A DNA stretch of 64,000 nucleotides from UMGS621 sp964468815 (GTDB lineage Bacteria > Bacillota > Clostridia > Christensenellales > Borkfalkiaceae). The notes under the pieces were generated by a model. It saw only the letters and a list, made by a program, of their open reading frames with translations. It had not been told where the DNA came from and ran no database searches. The stretch is from NCBI GenBank assembly GCA_964468815.1, contig CAYXWN010000004.1, positions 1 to 64,000 on the forward strand, given 5' to 3'. This document shows positions 1-7,914 of this stretch, in pieces; positions within the stretch are counted from its first letter, which is position 1; each line of letters starts with the position of its first letter. A program made the translations under genes and the position numbers.

Positions 1-2
1 AT

Positions 3-272
3 CAAGGGCAAGAAGAAAACTACAAAAACATAGTAAAACGGTGGGAACGCATATTTTTAGAAGAAGGAGCCGAAGGTCTGATGAAAGAAAGACGAGGCAG
101 AGTTTGCAAAGCAAGCGGTTCGAACAAAGGGCGTCCCCCTAAACTCGATCGAAAGGTTGAAGAAGATCTCATAGCCAAAAACCAAAGACTCAAAATGGAG
201 ATAGAATACTTAAAAAAACTGAGTGCCTTAGTTCTTGCGGAAGAGCAAAAGAACGGCAAAAAGCGTTCATAA
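3..272 (+). CDS. IS3-family transposase OrfA, 5' truncated by the window edge
   Basis: Open reading frame with no start codon inside the window. The visible 89 residues contain a basic stretch with GRPPKLDRKVEEDL followed by a predicted coiled coil (IAKNQRLKMEIEYLKKLSAL). This is the leucine-zipper end typical of IS3 OrfA proteins; the DNA-binding helix-turn-helix would lie upstream. OrfA ends at a TAA at 270-272. OrfB is read in the -1 frame, which is open through the end of orfA. An A-rich run (GGC AAA AAG, 255-263) just before the stop is a plausible slippery site for an OrfAB fusion transposase. Frameshifting is inferred from the family and not shown here. Confidence 0.85.
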   Translation, partial: QGQEENYKNIVKRWERIFLEEGAEGLMKERRGRVCKASGSNKGRPPKLDRKVEEDLIAKNQRLKMEIEYLKKLSALVLAEEQKNGKKRS

Positions 273-307
273 TTGCTGAACTAAGGCAAAAGTATCCGCT
301 TAAAGAT

Positions 308-1108
308 TTGTTAGAGCTTTCCGGGATAGCGAGGAGTACGTATTATTACTACTTGAAGCAGAAAGATAAGGACAAATACGAAAGCGAAAAGCAAGATATA
401 ATAGAAATCTACAATACTCACAAGGGAAGATACGGCTACAGACGTATTTGCTCTGAACTAAAGGCAAAAGGTTATCTAATTAACCACAAAACCGTGTTAA
501 AACTGATGAAATCACTTCATTTGCGTGGAAAACAGAGTAAAAATGGCAAGTACCACTCCTACAAAGGTGAAGTTGGTAAAGTCGCAGATAATCTGCTACA
601 TAGAGATTTTCATGCAGATAAGCCATTTGAAAAACTAACAACAGACGTTACAGAGTTTAAAATCGGTGATGAGAAAATCTATTTTTCGTCCGTGCTCGAT
701 ATGTTCAATCGTGAAATAATCTCTTATTCCATTTCAACAAGTCCTAACTTGCAGCAGGTTAGAGATATGTTGAACGGATTGTTTGAAAAGCTTCCTACTG
801 ATGCACGACCATTATTTCACTCTGATCAAGGTTGGCAGTACCAACACGCAGAATACCAAAGACTTCTTGCCAAGCATAACATTACACAAAGCATGTCTCG
901 GAAAGGAAACTGTATGGACAATGGTATTATGGAAAATTTCTTTGGCAGGTTGAAAGTTGAAATGTATTACGGCGAAAAATTTGAATCCCCTCGGGGATTC
1001 ATTGAAAAGTTAGAAGAATACATACATTACTACAACTATGAGAGAATCTCTCTTAAACTAAAAGGAATGAGCCCTGTTCAATACCGAGCTCAGTCACAAG
1101 CAATTTAA
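308..1108 (+). CDS. IS3-family transposase OrfB, DDE integrase
   Basis: Catalytic domain of the transposase, 266 residues from the first ATG. The frame is open upstream to about position 242, which fits production as an OrfAB frameshift fusion. The N-terminus has an HTH_21-like region (GRYGYRRICSEL, about 40-51). The rve integrase core carries all three acidic residues: D113 in TTDVT, D173 in HSDQGWQY and E209 in DNGIMENFFG. The spacing between the second and third is 35 residues, as in classical D,D(35)E enzymes. The gene is not interrupted, so the element may be active, subject to its left half lying outside the window. Confidence 0.93.
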   Translation: MLELSGIARSTYYYYLKQKDKDKYESEKQDIIEIYNTHKGRYGYRRICSELKAKGYLINHKTVLKLMKSLHLRGKQSKNGKYHSYKGEVGKVADNLLHRDFHADKPFEKLTTDVTEFKIGDEKIYFSSVLDMFNREIISYSISTSPNLQQVRDMLNGLFEKLPTDARPLFHSDQGWQYQHAEYQRLLAKHNITQSMSRKGNCMDNGIMENFFGRLKVEMYYGEKFESPRGFIEKLEEYIHYYNYERISLKLKGMSPVQYRAQSQAI

Positions 1109-1189
1109 TATTTTATTTTGTCTAAACTTTTGGGTTCACTTCAGTTTTAGCCGTTCGGGTTCTCTTTTTTATATTGATTATTCTTTTGA

Positions 1190-2470
1190 TTATTCTTCTA
1201 CTTTCAAAACGCTCTCGATGCCCAACACTTCTTCCAATTCGTTGAATTTCAATAACGCCTTTTGAATTTGCGATTCGCGCGTTTCGTGCGTGATCAGTAC
1301 CAAAATCGCAACGCCGCATTCCGAACTGAATTGCTCTACTAAATGCATTCCGATGTCGTTTTTGCCTATGATACCGCAAATCTTTGCTAAAACGCCGTTT
1401 TGGTCTTTTACTTTCATGCGGATAAAAAATTTACTCAAAAAATCAGAAGAAAATTTGGTCGCTTTATCCGCTTCCTTTGTGTTTTCAAAAGTGGAATACG
1501 AAATATCCGAATGTTTTGCGGCGTAAATAACGTCGCTCACGATAGCGCTGCCCGTCGGAAGCGCGCCTGCTCCTCTGCCGTACAACATAATATCGCCAAC
1601 CGATTCGCCGACGAGTTTGACCGCGTTAAAGGCATCCGAAACAGCCGCCAACGGGTTTTTATTGCTCACCAAAGCAGGCTGTACGCGCACCTCGATTCCT
1701 TTATCCGTCTGTTTTCCGATTCCCAAAAGTTTGATCGTATATCCGAGTTTTTTCCCGTAATAAATATCCTCTTGCGTTACGGACGTGATCCCGGTACGGT
1801 GAATCTTTTCCAACGGGATTTTCGTATTGAACGCGAGCGAAGATAAAATCGAAAGTTTATACGCGGCGTCAAATCCCTCGACGTCCGCCGTCGGATCTGC
1901 CTCCGCATAACCGAGCGACTGCGCCTCTTTCAGCACGTCTTGATAAGAACTGCCGTCGGAAGCCATTTTCGTCAAAATATAATTGGTCGTACCGTTGATA
2001 ATCCCGGTAATGGAAGAAATTTTGTTTGCTTGCGTTCCGTCTAAAAGCGTACGAATGATCGGAACGCCGCCGACGCAACTCGCCTCGAAATAAAGCCCGA
2101 CGTTCATATTCCGCGCTTCCTCTTCCAATTCGTACCAATATTTACAAACCAACTCTTTGTTGGACGTAACGACGGACTTTCCGCTGCGAAGCGCCTTTAA
2201 TACGAACGAGCGCGCAAGTTCTATGCCGCCGATCACCTCGATTACGATATCGACGTTTGGATTGGTAACAACCTCTTCGATACTCCCGGCGACTGCTTGC
2301 AGAGGGATTCCCAATGCCTCCGCGCGCGCCGGATTGCGTTCCAACACACTCTCCACCGCAATATCCAACTGCTGCGTTTTTTGGTAAAACGCGCGATTGT
2401 CGGTCAGAATCCGATACGTTCCGCTTCCGACGACGCCAAGTCCTAAAATGGCTACTCCGACTTTTTTCAT
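1190..2470 (-). CDS. hom: Homoserine dehydrogenase
   Basis: Reduces aspartate semialdehyde to homoserine in threonine and methionine synthesis, with NAD(P)H. The 426-residue length is normal. The N-terminus has the Rossmann motif GLGVVGSGT (about 11-19), then VIEVIGG and the SNKELV substrate-domain signature. The middle shows GIINGTTNYILT and the catalytic-domain segment YAEADPTADVEGFDAAYK. The C-terminal 75 residues form an ACT domain (RMKVKDQNGVLAKI...), which usually binds threonine for feedback control. The start is supported by GGAGG eight bases upstream. The start codon overlaps the coaX stop by four bases, so the two are co-translated. No hairpin terminator is visible between the stop and the IS end at 1138. 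Confidence 0.96.
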   Translation of the reverse strand: MKKVGVAILGLGVVGSGTYRILTDNRAFYQKTQQLDIAVESVLERNPARAEALGIPLQAVAGSIEEVVTNPNVDIVIEVIGGIELARSFVLKALRSGKSVVTSNKELVCKYWYELEEEARNMNVGLYFEASCVGGVPIIRTLLDGTQANKISSITGIINGTTNYILTKMASDGSSYQDVLKEAQSLGYAEADPTADVEGFDAAYKLSILSSLAFNTKIPLEKIHRTGITSVTQEDIYYGKKLGYTIKLLGIGKQTDKGIEVRVQPALVSNKNPLAAVSDAFNAVKLVGESVGDIMLYGRGAGALPTGSAIVSDVIYAAKHSDISYSTFENTKEADKATKFSSDFLSKFFIRMKVKDQNGVLAKICGIIGKNDIGMHLVEQFSSECGVAILVLITHETRESQIQKALLKFNELEEVLGIESVLKVEE

Positions 2471-3249
2471 TGGTGATCCTCCGGTTTATTTAAGTTGTAA
2501 ATCATTTTCAAGCCTTCCAAGGTCAAAGTCCGATCGAATTTCGTAATGCAAGAAACCTCGCGCGCGATAATTTCTCCCATGCCGCCCGTAGCGATTACCG
2601 TGAGAGAATCTACCCTCAACTCCCGTTTGATTTTCGCAATGATATTTTCTACCAACCCGGCAAAGCCGAATATAATGCCGGCTTGCATGGCGGATTCCGT
2701 ATTCTTCCCCAACACGCTCTTCGGAACGCCGAGTTCGATCATAGGAAGTTGCGCCGTCCCGTGCACCAAACTTTCAAGCGCGGTTTTGATCCCCGGAGCG
2801 ATAATGCACCCGACAAGTTCTTGCTTTGCGGTGATGACGTCAAACGTCGTCGCCGTGCCGAAATCAATTAAAACAACCGGTCCGCCGTACTTGCGAAACG
2901 CGGCCACACTGTTGACGATAATATCCGCTCCGACCTCGCGCGGATTTTCCGCCTTGATATTAAGTCCCGTCTTTACCCCCGGTCCGATCATGATCGGCGT
3001 TTTTCCGAAAAAATACTCGCACATATGCGCGATTGTATAATTCAGCGACGGAATCACCGAAGAAACGATGATCCCCTCGACGGATTCTCTCGCAATATTC
3101 TTACTGCTTAACAAATTCAACAAAACGACTCCGTATTCGTCCGCCGTTTTGGTCATGCGGGAAGAAACGCGGAAACTCGCTTTCAGTTCGTCGCCGTCAA
3201 AGACGCCGTATTTAATATTCGTATTGCCGATATCAATCGTTAAAAGCAT
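2467..3249 (-). CDS. coaX: Type III pantothenate kinase
   Basis: Phosphorylates pantothenate, the first step of coenzyme A synthesis. The 260-residue protein belongs to the ASKHA fold. It shows the N-terminal phosphate loop DIGNTNIKYG (6-15), the GADIIVN segment, the DFGTATTFD motif with the catalytic aspartate, and the late ATGG segment. These are the marks of the CoaX type rather than the bacterial CoaA type. An AAGGAG site lies seven bases before the ATG. The gene follows the ECF S component by 27 bases and overlaps hom, so the transcription unit is S component, coaX, hom. Confidence 0.95.
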   Translation of the reverse strand: MLLTIDIGNTNIKYGVFDGDELKASFRVSSRMTKTADEYGVVLLNLLSSKNIARESVEGIIVSSVIPSLNYTIAHMCEYFFGKTPIMIGPGVKTGLNIKAENPREVGADIIVNSVAAFRKYGGPVVLIDFGTATTFDVITAKQELVGCIIAPGIKTALESLVHGTAQLPMIELGVPKSVLGKNTESAMQAGIIFGFAGLVENIIAKIKRELRVDSLTVIATGGMGEIIAREVSCITKFDRTLTLEGLKMIYNLNKPEDHQ

Positions 3250-3276
3250 ATTTTTTCTCCTTTCTTAACGATAGTG

Positions 3277-3894
3277 TCAATCTATCGCGTTGATCACGGT
3301 GTATAATGCCGGCGCACAAATCAAATTGATCGCAAATTCTACGAGAAAATTGGTCCCGGCACAACCGATCACCAAAAAATAAATCACGGTTGAGCCTGCC
3401 TCTACGAAATTAATCGCCAACACGTCGCTCAACATCGTCAACGCGCCTAAAATAAACAGCCCCGTATTGAGAACGGGCGCGACGGCTGCCGCGACGAACA
3501 CGGCAACGTACCCATTCTTCCGCGCGAGCAAGCGATACGAAAGAGCCGCCCCAAGCCCGGCGATCGTTCCCTTCCCCAAACAAATCAAGGAAGTAGCGAG
3601 CGGACCGTTTTGAAAGAGCGTTGCCGTAAACAAATCCGTACCGAATATGCCGTAAAGTAACGTGATCACCCCGAATACGGAGCCCAACAAAGCGCCGACA
3701 CGCGGTCCTAATAAAATTCCGCCCAATACGATGGGAATTAAAACCAAACTAAAACTCGTCGTGCCGATCGTGATCGAACCTGCAAAGCATTGCAACAATA
3801 CGACCAGCGCCAATAAAACGGCGAACCAAGTAATATTCCGTGCGGTGAAAAAGGGCTTTTTCTCTTTACCTGTGTTGTTTTGTGTTTGTTCCAT
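3277..3894 (-). CDS. ECF transporter S component, probably pantothenate (PanT-like)
   Basis: Hydrophobic protein of 205 residues with about six membrane segments. The first is followed by an SFSLVLIPIVLGGILLGPRVG segment typical of ECF S components, which bind a vitamin and dock on the shared EcfAAT module. Its place directly upstream of pantothenate kinase suggests pantothenate as substrate; this is inference, and a biotin or other vitamin specificity cannot be excluded. The ATG at 3894 was chosen because GGAGG lies seven bases upstream. A TTG four codons earlier overlaps that ribosome binding site and is less likely. A good promoter precedes the gene. Confidence 0.8.
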   Translation of the reverse strand: MEQTQNNTGKEKKPFFTARNITWFAVLLALVVLLQCFAGSITIGTTSFSLVLIPIVLGGILLGPRVGALLGSVFGVITLLYGIFGTDLFTATLFQNGPLATSLICLGKGTIAGLGAALSYRLLARKNGYVAVFVAAAVAPVLNTGLFILGALTMLSDVLAINFVEAGSTVIYFLVIGCAGTNFLVEFAINLICAPALYTVINAID

Positions 3895-3993
3895 TTTTGC
3901 CTCCAATCAAATTTCCGAATAGAATATCTGTTGTAAAAAAACAAACTCTGTTCCGTTGTAACGTCAAATCCCCTAAGGGTATCTGCAATTCAA

Positions 3994-4022
3994 ATTTTAA
4001 CATAAAATTTCATTTTTATCAA
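3994..4022 (-). promoter_or_regulatory. Promoter for the S component-coaX-hom operon
   Basis: On the minus strand, TTGATA (4022-4017), a 17-base spacer ending in TGT, then TAAAAT (3999-3994). The leader from here to the ATG is about 95 bases and includes a short CCCTTAGGGG hairpin. It does not match a riboswitch class I know. Confidence 0.6.
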
Positions 4023-4142
4023 CTGTTTGTAAGGGACAGTAACATTTTTCAAAAAAACCGCTTACAATAAAGTATGAGATACTTCGCCAAATAAAATTTT
4101 TACATATCGGCGAAAGTGGAAAGAAAAACCGGAGGTACTATT

Positions 4143-4340
4143 ATGAATGGATTTTGTTTTGACCAGAACAACTGCAATCTTTGGATTTTGCTCCTTCTCG
4201 TTCTCTGCGTTTGCAAAAGCGGCTGCCTGAACGGAATTTTGAACAGTTGTTACGCATTGCCGATCGCCCTCGCGCTGATCTGCTGCTTCTGCAAAAACGG
4301 CGGAGGCGGTTTCTTTAACACGGGGTGCGGCTGCAAATAA
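4143..4340 (+). CDS. Cysteine-rich small membrane protein of unknown function
   Basis: A 65-residue protein I cannot assign to a named family. It has nine cysteines (for example LCVCKSGC, ICCFCKNGG and a closing TGCGCK) and two hydrophobic stretches, about residues 13-24 and 38-49. The C-terminal part is Gly-rich (NGGGGFF). The start is firm: CCGGAGG ends seven bases before ATG at 4143. The gene stands alone between divergent and convergent neighbours and has its own hairpin terminator. The paired cysteines could bind metal or form disulfides; nothing in the context tells which. Confidence 0.72.
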   Translation: MNGFCFDQNNCNLWILLLLVLCVCKSGCLNGILNSCYALPIALALICCFCKNGGGGFFNTGCGCK

Positions 4341-4380
4341 GAAGCCTAAAAACCTCTCGAATCTTACGCTTCATTGTCCG

Positions 4381-4410
4381 AAAGAGGCGCACCGAACGGT
4401 GCGCCTCTTT
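4381..4410. terminator. Bidirectional terminator
   Basis: Perfect 13-bp stem AAAGAGGCGCACC / GGTGCGCCTCTTT with a GAAC loop, flanked by A and T runs on the two sides. It sits between the convergent Cys-rich gene and the deaminase gene and can serve both. Confidence 0.9.
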
Positions 4411-4413
4411 CCT

Positions 4414-4875
4414 TTATTCGTTTTCTTCTTCGTATTTCTCAATGATAAGCCCGGCTTCCGCAAACAACCGCAACGAAAAATCGTCCGGATAGCCGTACCG
4501 ATAGACGACGCGGCGAATCCCTGCGTTAATGATCATGCGCGCGCAAATCACGCACGGCTGGTGAGTACAATAAAGCGTCGCCCCGTCCACGCTGACGCCC
4601 AACCTCGCCGCCTGTATAATAGCGTTCTGCTCTGCGTGCACCGCATAACAAACCTCTTGACAAGTACCGGACGGAATGTTCTTTTCCCGTCTTAAACAAT
4701 TTTGCCGATCGACGCACGTAGAAACGCCGACGGGCGCGCCGTTATACCCCGTCGTCATGATTCTCTTATCCTTGACGATCACCGCGCCGATATGGCGGTT
4801 CTCTTGATAACAACTAGACCACCCTGCAACCGTTTCCGCAAGTTCCATAAAACGACGATCCCATTTATCCATCAT
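4414..4875 (-). CDS. dCMP deaminase (ComEB-like)
   Basis: Zinc-dependent deaminase of 153 residues, expected to convert dCMP to dUMP for thymidylate synthesis. Zinc ligands and catalytic base are in place: H80 and E82 in VHAEQNA, and C108 and C111 in PCVIC. The family's insertion with extra cysteines (CVDRQNCLRRE) is also present. The start is uncertain by one codon: two consecutive ATGs (4875, 4872) follow a GAGG site, and a GTG at 4881 is less likely. The gene is transcribed away from groES. Confidence 0.9.
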   Translation of the reverse strand: MMDKWDRRFMELAETVAGWSSCYQENRHIGAVIVKDKRIMTTGYNGAPVGVSTCVDRQNCLRREKNIPSGTCQEVCYAVHAEQNAIIQAARLGVSVDGATLYCTHQPCVICARMIINAGIRRVVYRYGYPDDFSLRLFAEAGLIIEKYEEENE

Positions 4876-4983
4876 AAACACCCTCTTAATTCCTTTTTAC
4901 TATCATAACATACGGCGACGGAATTTGCAAACAATTTATTTTTTTATTTGACAAAATTTTCGATTTTTTTTCTTTCAAATCAT

Positions 4984-5011
4984 TTGACAATTTTATTTTA
5001 ATGACTATAAT
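4984..5011 (+). promoter_or_regulatory. groESL promoter
   Basis: TTGACA (4984-4989), a 16-base spacer and TATAAT (5006-5011), both consensus hexamers. The start of transcription should fall inside the CIRCE element just downstream. Confidence 0.85.
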
Positions 5012-5015
5012 AGAA

Positions 5016-5042
5016 TTAGCACTTGAATAAAAAGAGTGCTAA
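5016..5042 (+). promoter_or_regulatory. CIRCE operator for HrcA
   Basis: TTAGCACTT-N9-GAGTGCTAA, differing from the perfect CIRCE inverted repeat by one base in the left arm. CIRCE binds the HrcA repressor and gives heat-shock control; hrcA itself is not in the window. Confidence 0.95.
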
Positions 5043-5080
5043 CACTATTAGGAATCAATTGCAAGGAGGCAAACGAAGTT

Positions 5081-5365
5081 ATGAATATCAGACCTTTATT
5101 CGACAAGGTTGTGGTAGAAGCTTGCGAAGCGCAAGAAACCACGAAGTCGGGATTCATTCTCCCCTCTTCCGCACAGGAAAAACAACAGACTGCAAAAGTT
5201 GTTGCGGTCGGCCCCGGAGGCGTAATCGACGGGAAGGAAGTCGTTATGCAGGTAAAAGTCGGTGAAACCGTTCTCTACTCGAAATACGCAGGAAGCGAAT
5301 TTAAAGTAGACGGAAAGGAATTCACCATCATCCGTCAAAGCGATATTTTGGCGGTCGTAGAATAA
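5081..5365 (+). CDS. groS: Co-chaperonin GroES
   Basis: Forms the heptameric lid of the GroEL folding chamber. The 94-residue protein begins MNIRPLFDKVVVE and has the mobile loop (ETTKSGFILPSSAQEK, about 18-33) and the VGPGG turn. The ATG at 5081 was chosen over an upstream in-frame start at 5036 because AAGGAGG lies at 5063-5069 and because the family starts here. It precedes groEL by 15 bases and shares the CIRCE-controlled promoter. Confidence 0.97.
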   Translation: MNIRPLFDKVVVEACEAQETTKSGFILPSSAQEKQQTAKVVAVGPGGVIDGKEVVMQVKVGETVLYSKYAGSEFKVDGKEFTIIRQSDILAVVE

Positions 5366-5380
5366 AAGGAGGAATATTTT

Positions 5381-7006
5381 ATGGCAAAACAATTTAAGTA
5401 CGGAGAAGACGCGAGAAAGGCTTTGGAAGCCGGCGTAAACGCGCTCGCGGATACGGTTAAAATTACGTTAGGACCAAAAGGAAGAAACGTCGTTCTCGAA
5501 AAGAAATACGGCGCTCCCCTCATTACGAACGACGGCGTTACCATTGCTAAGGAAGTAGAGTTAGAGGACGCGTTTGAAAATATGGGCGCGCAACTCGTCA
5601 AGGAAGTTTCGACCAAGACGAACGACGTCGCAGGCGACGGTACGACGACGGCAGTCGTTTTGGCACAGGCGATGATTCGCGAAGGCTTGAAGAACGTTGC
5701 GGCCGGCGCAAACCCCATCATCGTGAAAAGCGGTATCAAAAAGGCGGTCGAAGTTGCGGTAGAAGAGTTGAAAAAGAACTCTAAGTCCGTGGAAAGCAAG
5801 ACGGCGATCGCACAAGTTGCGTCCATTTCCGCCGGCGACGAAGAAGTCGGTCAGTTGGTTGCGGACGCAATGGAAACGGTCGGAAAAGACGGCGTTATCA
5901 CCATCGAAGAAAGCAAGACCATGAAGACCGAATTGACCACCGTAGAGGGAATGCAGTTCGATCGCGGATACGCTTCCGCCTACATGGTTACGGATACCGA
6001 CAAAATGCAAGCGGTGCTCGACTCCCCCGCTATTCTTATCACGGATAAGAAAATTTCCTCGATTCAGGAAATTCTCCCCGTTATCGAACCCATTGCACAA
6101 CAAGGTATGCGCTTGTTGATCATCGCGGAAGACGTTGAGGGCGATGCGCTTGCGGCACTCGTCGTCAATAAATTGAAGGGCGTATTCAACTGCGTTGCGG
6201 TAAAAGCCCCCGGCTTCGGCGACAGAAGAAAGGCAATGCTCGAAGATATCGCCATTTTGACCGGCGGCACGGTAATCTCTTCCGACATGGGTTACGAATT
6301 CAAAGACTTTACCATGGATATGCTCGGAAGAGCCGGCTCCGTCAAAGTCGACAAGGACAACACGACCATTATCAACGGTGCAGGCGATCCGGCGGAAATC
6401 GAAGCGAGAAAGCAGTCTATCAAGGCTCAAATCGCCGAAACGACTTCCGATTACGATAAAGAAAAATTACAAGAACGCCTCGCGAAACTCGCAGGTGGCG
6501 TAGCGGTCATCAACGTAGGTGCGGCGACCGAAGTTGAAATGAAAGAAAAGAAACTCCGCATCGAGGACGCGTTGAACGCAACCAAGGCTGCCGTTCAAGA
6601 AGGTATCGTTCCCGGAGGCGGCATTGCGTTGATCGCAACCATTCCCGCAATCAAGGAACTCGTTAACACGTTGCACGGCGACGAAAAGACGGGCGCGAAT
6701 ATTATTTTGCGTGCAGTGGAAGAACCGCTCAGACAGATCGCGAAGAACGCAGGTTTGGACGGCGCGGTTATCCTCAACGAGGTACTCAAAGCAAACGACA
6801 AGAATTTCGGCTTCAACGCGCTGACCAACGAATACACCGATATGGTGGAAAGCGGTATTATCGACCCGACCAAGGTTACGCGTTCCGCGCTTGAAAACGC
6901 GGCTTCCGTCGCTTCGGTATTCCTTACGACGGAAAGCATCGTGGCGGATATTCCCAAGCCGGAAGCACCGCAAATGCCGCAAGGCGGTATGGGCGGCATG
7001 TATTAA
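5381..7006 (+). CDS. groL: Chaperonin GroEL
   Basis: ATP-driven protein-folding chamber subunit, 541 residues, full length. The ATP-binding segments LGPKGRNVVLE, NDGVTIAKE and GDGTTTAVVLAQA are intact, as is the later VPGGGIALI motif. The C-terminus ends in the GGM tail (QGGMGGMY), which lines the chamber. GGAGG precedes the ATG by eight bases. The operon with groES is regulated from the CIRCE promoter and closed by two hairpins. Confidence 0.99.
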   Translation: MAKQFKYGEDARKALEAGVNALADTVKITLGPKGRNVVLEKKYGAPLITNDGVTIAKEVELEDAFENMGAQLVKEVSTKTNDVAGDGTTTAVVLAQAMIREGLKNVAAGANPIIVKSGIKKAVEVAVEELKKNSKSVESKTAIAQVASISAGDEEVGQLVADAMETVGKDGVITIEESKTMKTELTTVEGMQFDRGYASAYMVTDTDKMQAVLDSPAILITDKKISSIQEILPVIEPIAQQGMRLLIIAEDVEGDALAALVVNKLKGVFNCVAVKAPGFGDRRKAMLEDIAILTGGTVISSDMGYEFKDFTMDMLGRAGSVKVDKDNTTIINGAGDPAEIEARKQSIKAQIAETTSDYDKEKLQERLAKLAGGVAVINVGAATEVEMKEKKLRIEDALNATKAAVQEGIVPGGGIALIATIPAIKELVNTLHGDEKTGANIILRAVEEPLRQIAKNAGLDGAVILNEVLKANDKNFGFNALTNEYTDMVESGIIDPTKVTRSALENAASVASVFLTTESIVADIPKPEAPQMPQGGMGGMY

Positions 7007-7014
7007 TCGCCAAA

Positions 7015-7037
7015 AAACGCGGCTTTCCGCCGCGTTT
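7015..7037 (+). terminator. Terminator-like hairpin after groEL
   Basis: Nine-bp stem AAACGCGGC / GCCGCGTTT with a five-base loop, directly after the groEL stop. It ends in only three T residues, so it may be a partial terminator backed by the next hairpin. Confidence 0.65.
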
Positions 7038-7048
7038 ACTCTCCCCCA

Positions 7049-7082
7049 AAAGCCCTCGGCGTATCAAAACGCCGAGGGCTTT
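7049..7082. terminator. Bidirectional terminator between groEL and the exporter operon
   Basis: Fourteen-bp stem with arms AAGCCCTCGGCGT / ACGCCGAGGGCTT and an ATCAAA loop, followed by CCCTTTTT on the plus strand and preceded by A residues that serve the minus strand. It closes groESL and the convergent ABC-2 operon. Confidence 0.88.
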
Positions 7083-7097
7083 CCCTTTTTAATTTTC

Positions 7098-7913
7098 TTA
7101 TACCAAACTCGTTTTCGTTAAAATCACGTTGCTGATCGCGCCCATGCCGACCGAAAACCCGATACTGCCGACGAAACACAAGATCACGTGAATCATGCTT
7201 GCGTTCAGCGGACTCGCGACGGATATCACCATAAACAAAAACATTTCCACGCCGAGCGAAAGACAGATCGCAAGCCACGATCTTTGTTTTCCGATCACAC
7301 TCATCGTCAAGAACACGGAAACGAAAATCGGAACGAGCAAGACCTTGGAAAGAACCGAACAAACCAAATTGAACGCGTTAAAACCCGTCATTTCAAACGA
7401 AAGCCCCGACACGCCTCCGCCGATAACCGAACCCAACACGAACGCAACGATCATGATTCCGCCCCCGATCGAACCTACGATGGTTTTGGAAATAACGTAA
7501 TCCGTCTTTTTGGAACGGACGGTAAAAAGATTTTTTGCGTAGCCGCTTCTGAAATCGTCGCAAACGAAAACGCATACGAGAACGGCGATCGCAAAATACA
7601 TCATATTGATATTGCACATAGACACCAAATCCATGCTCGTTCCCGTTTGCTGAGCTCCACCGGCAGCGTTTAACGAGCCGAGAATCTGCCAAACGTAATC
7701 AAAGCCCTTTATTACCGTTTCTTGCCCCGTTTGCGGATTCGAGGAGACCGTGCCGTCCATCATCGTCGTCATGACGAGAATTAAAATAGGCACGACAAGG
7801 GCGATTCCGACCATGATATAAAAGAAAGGACTGACGAATAATCTTCTCGTATCGACCTTTAACATGCTTTTCAATCTTTTTGTAAAAGAATTCCGTTCAA
7901 ACGTCTTTTCCAT
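7098..7913 (-). CDS. ABC-2 type exporter permease
   Basis: Membrane subunit of an ABC exporter, 271 residues. The N-terminus is an amphipathic stretch with TKRLKSMLKVDTRRLF before the first membrane segment (about 30-50). A long outside loop of about 60 residues follows, then five further membrane segments. The FRSGYAKNLF segment after membrane helix 2 is typical of the BcrB/lantibiotic-immunity type of ABC-2 permease. It starts one base after the stop of its ATPase partner. It is a clear paralogue of the permease at 8829-9659, which shares the N-terminal helix, the DDFRSGY/DYKSGY motif and the overall topology. The cargo is unknown. Confidence 0.85.
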   Translation of the reverse strand: MEKTFERNSFTKRLKSMLKVDTRRLFVSPFFYIMVGIALVVPILILVMTTMMDGTVSSNPQTGQETVIKGFDYVWQILGSLNAAGGAQQTGTSMDLVSMCNINMMYFAIAVLVCVFVCDDFRSGYAKNLFTVRSKKTDYVISKTIVGSIGGGIMIVAFVLGSVIGGGVSGLSFEMTGFNAFNLVCSVLSKVLLVPIFVSVFLTMSVIGKQRSWLAICLSLGVEMFLFMVISVASPLNASMIHVILCFVGSIGFSVGMGAISNVILTKTSLV

Positions 7914-7914
7914 T

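Larger units (their letters stand above)
1..1138 (+). mobile_element. IS3-family insertion sequence (IS150-like), right part
   Basis: The element runs off the left edge of the window, so only the 3' part of orfA, all of orfB and the right end are present. The right terminal inverted repeat is read at about 1116-1138. Its reverse complement starts TGAACCCAAAAGTTTAGACA, with the TG...CA ends and CCAAAAGTT core common in IS150-like elements. The left repeat and the target-site duplication cannot be checked. The element is more AT-rich than its neighbours. It ends 51 bases past the hom stop codon and so forms the downstream border of that operon. Confidence 0.9.

Noticed and set aside
3277..3894. 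Biotin transporter BioY
   Set aside because: The ECF S-component fold fits, but no biotin gene is near and pantothenate kinase is the next gene; a PanT-like role is favoured on context only.
3895..3993. Possible riboswitch before the ECF S component
   Set aside because: Only a short CCCTTAGGGG hairpin is visible; it does not match the conserved cores of known vitamin riboswitches that I could recall.
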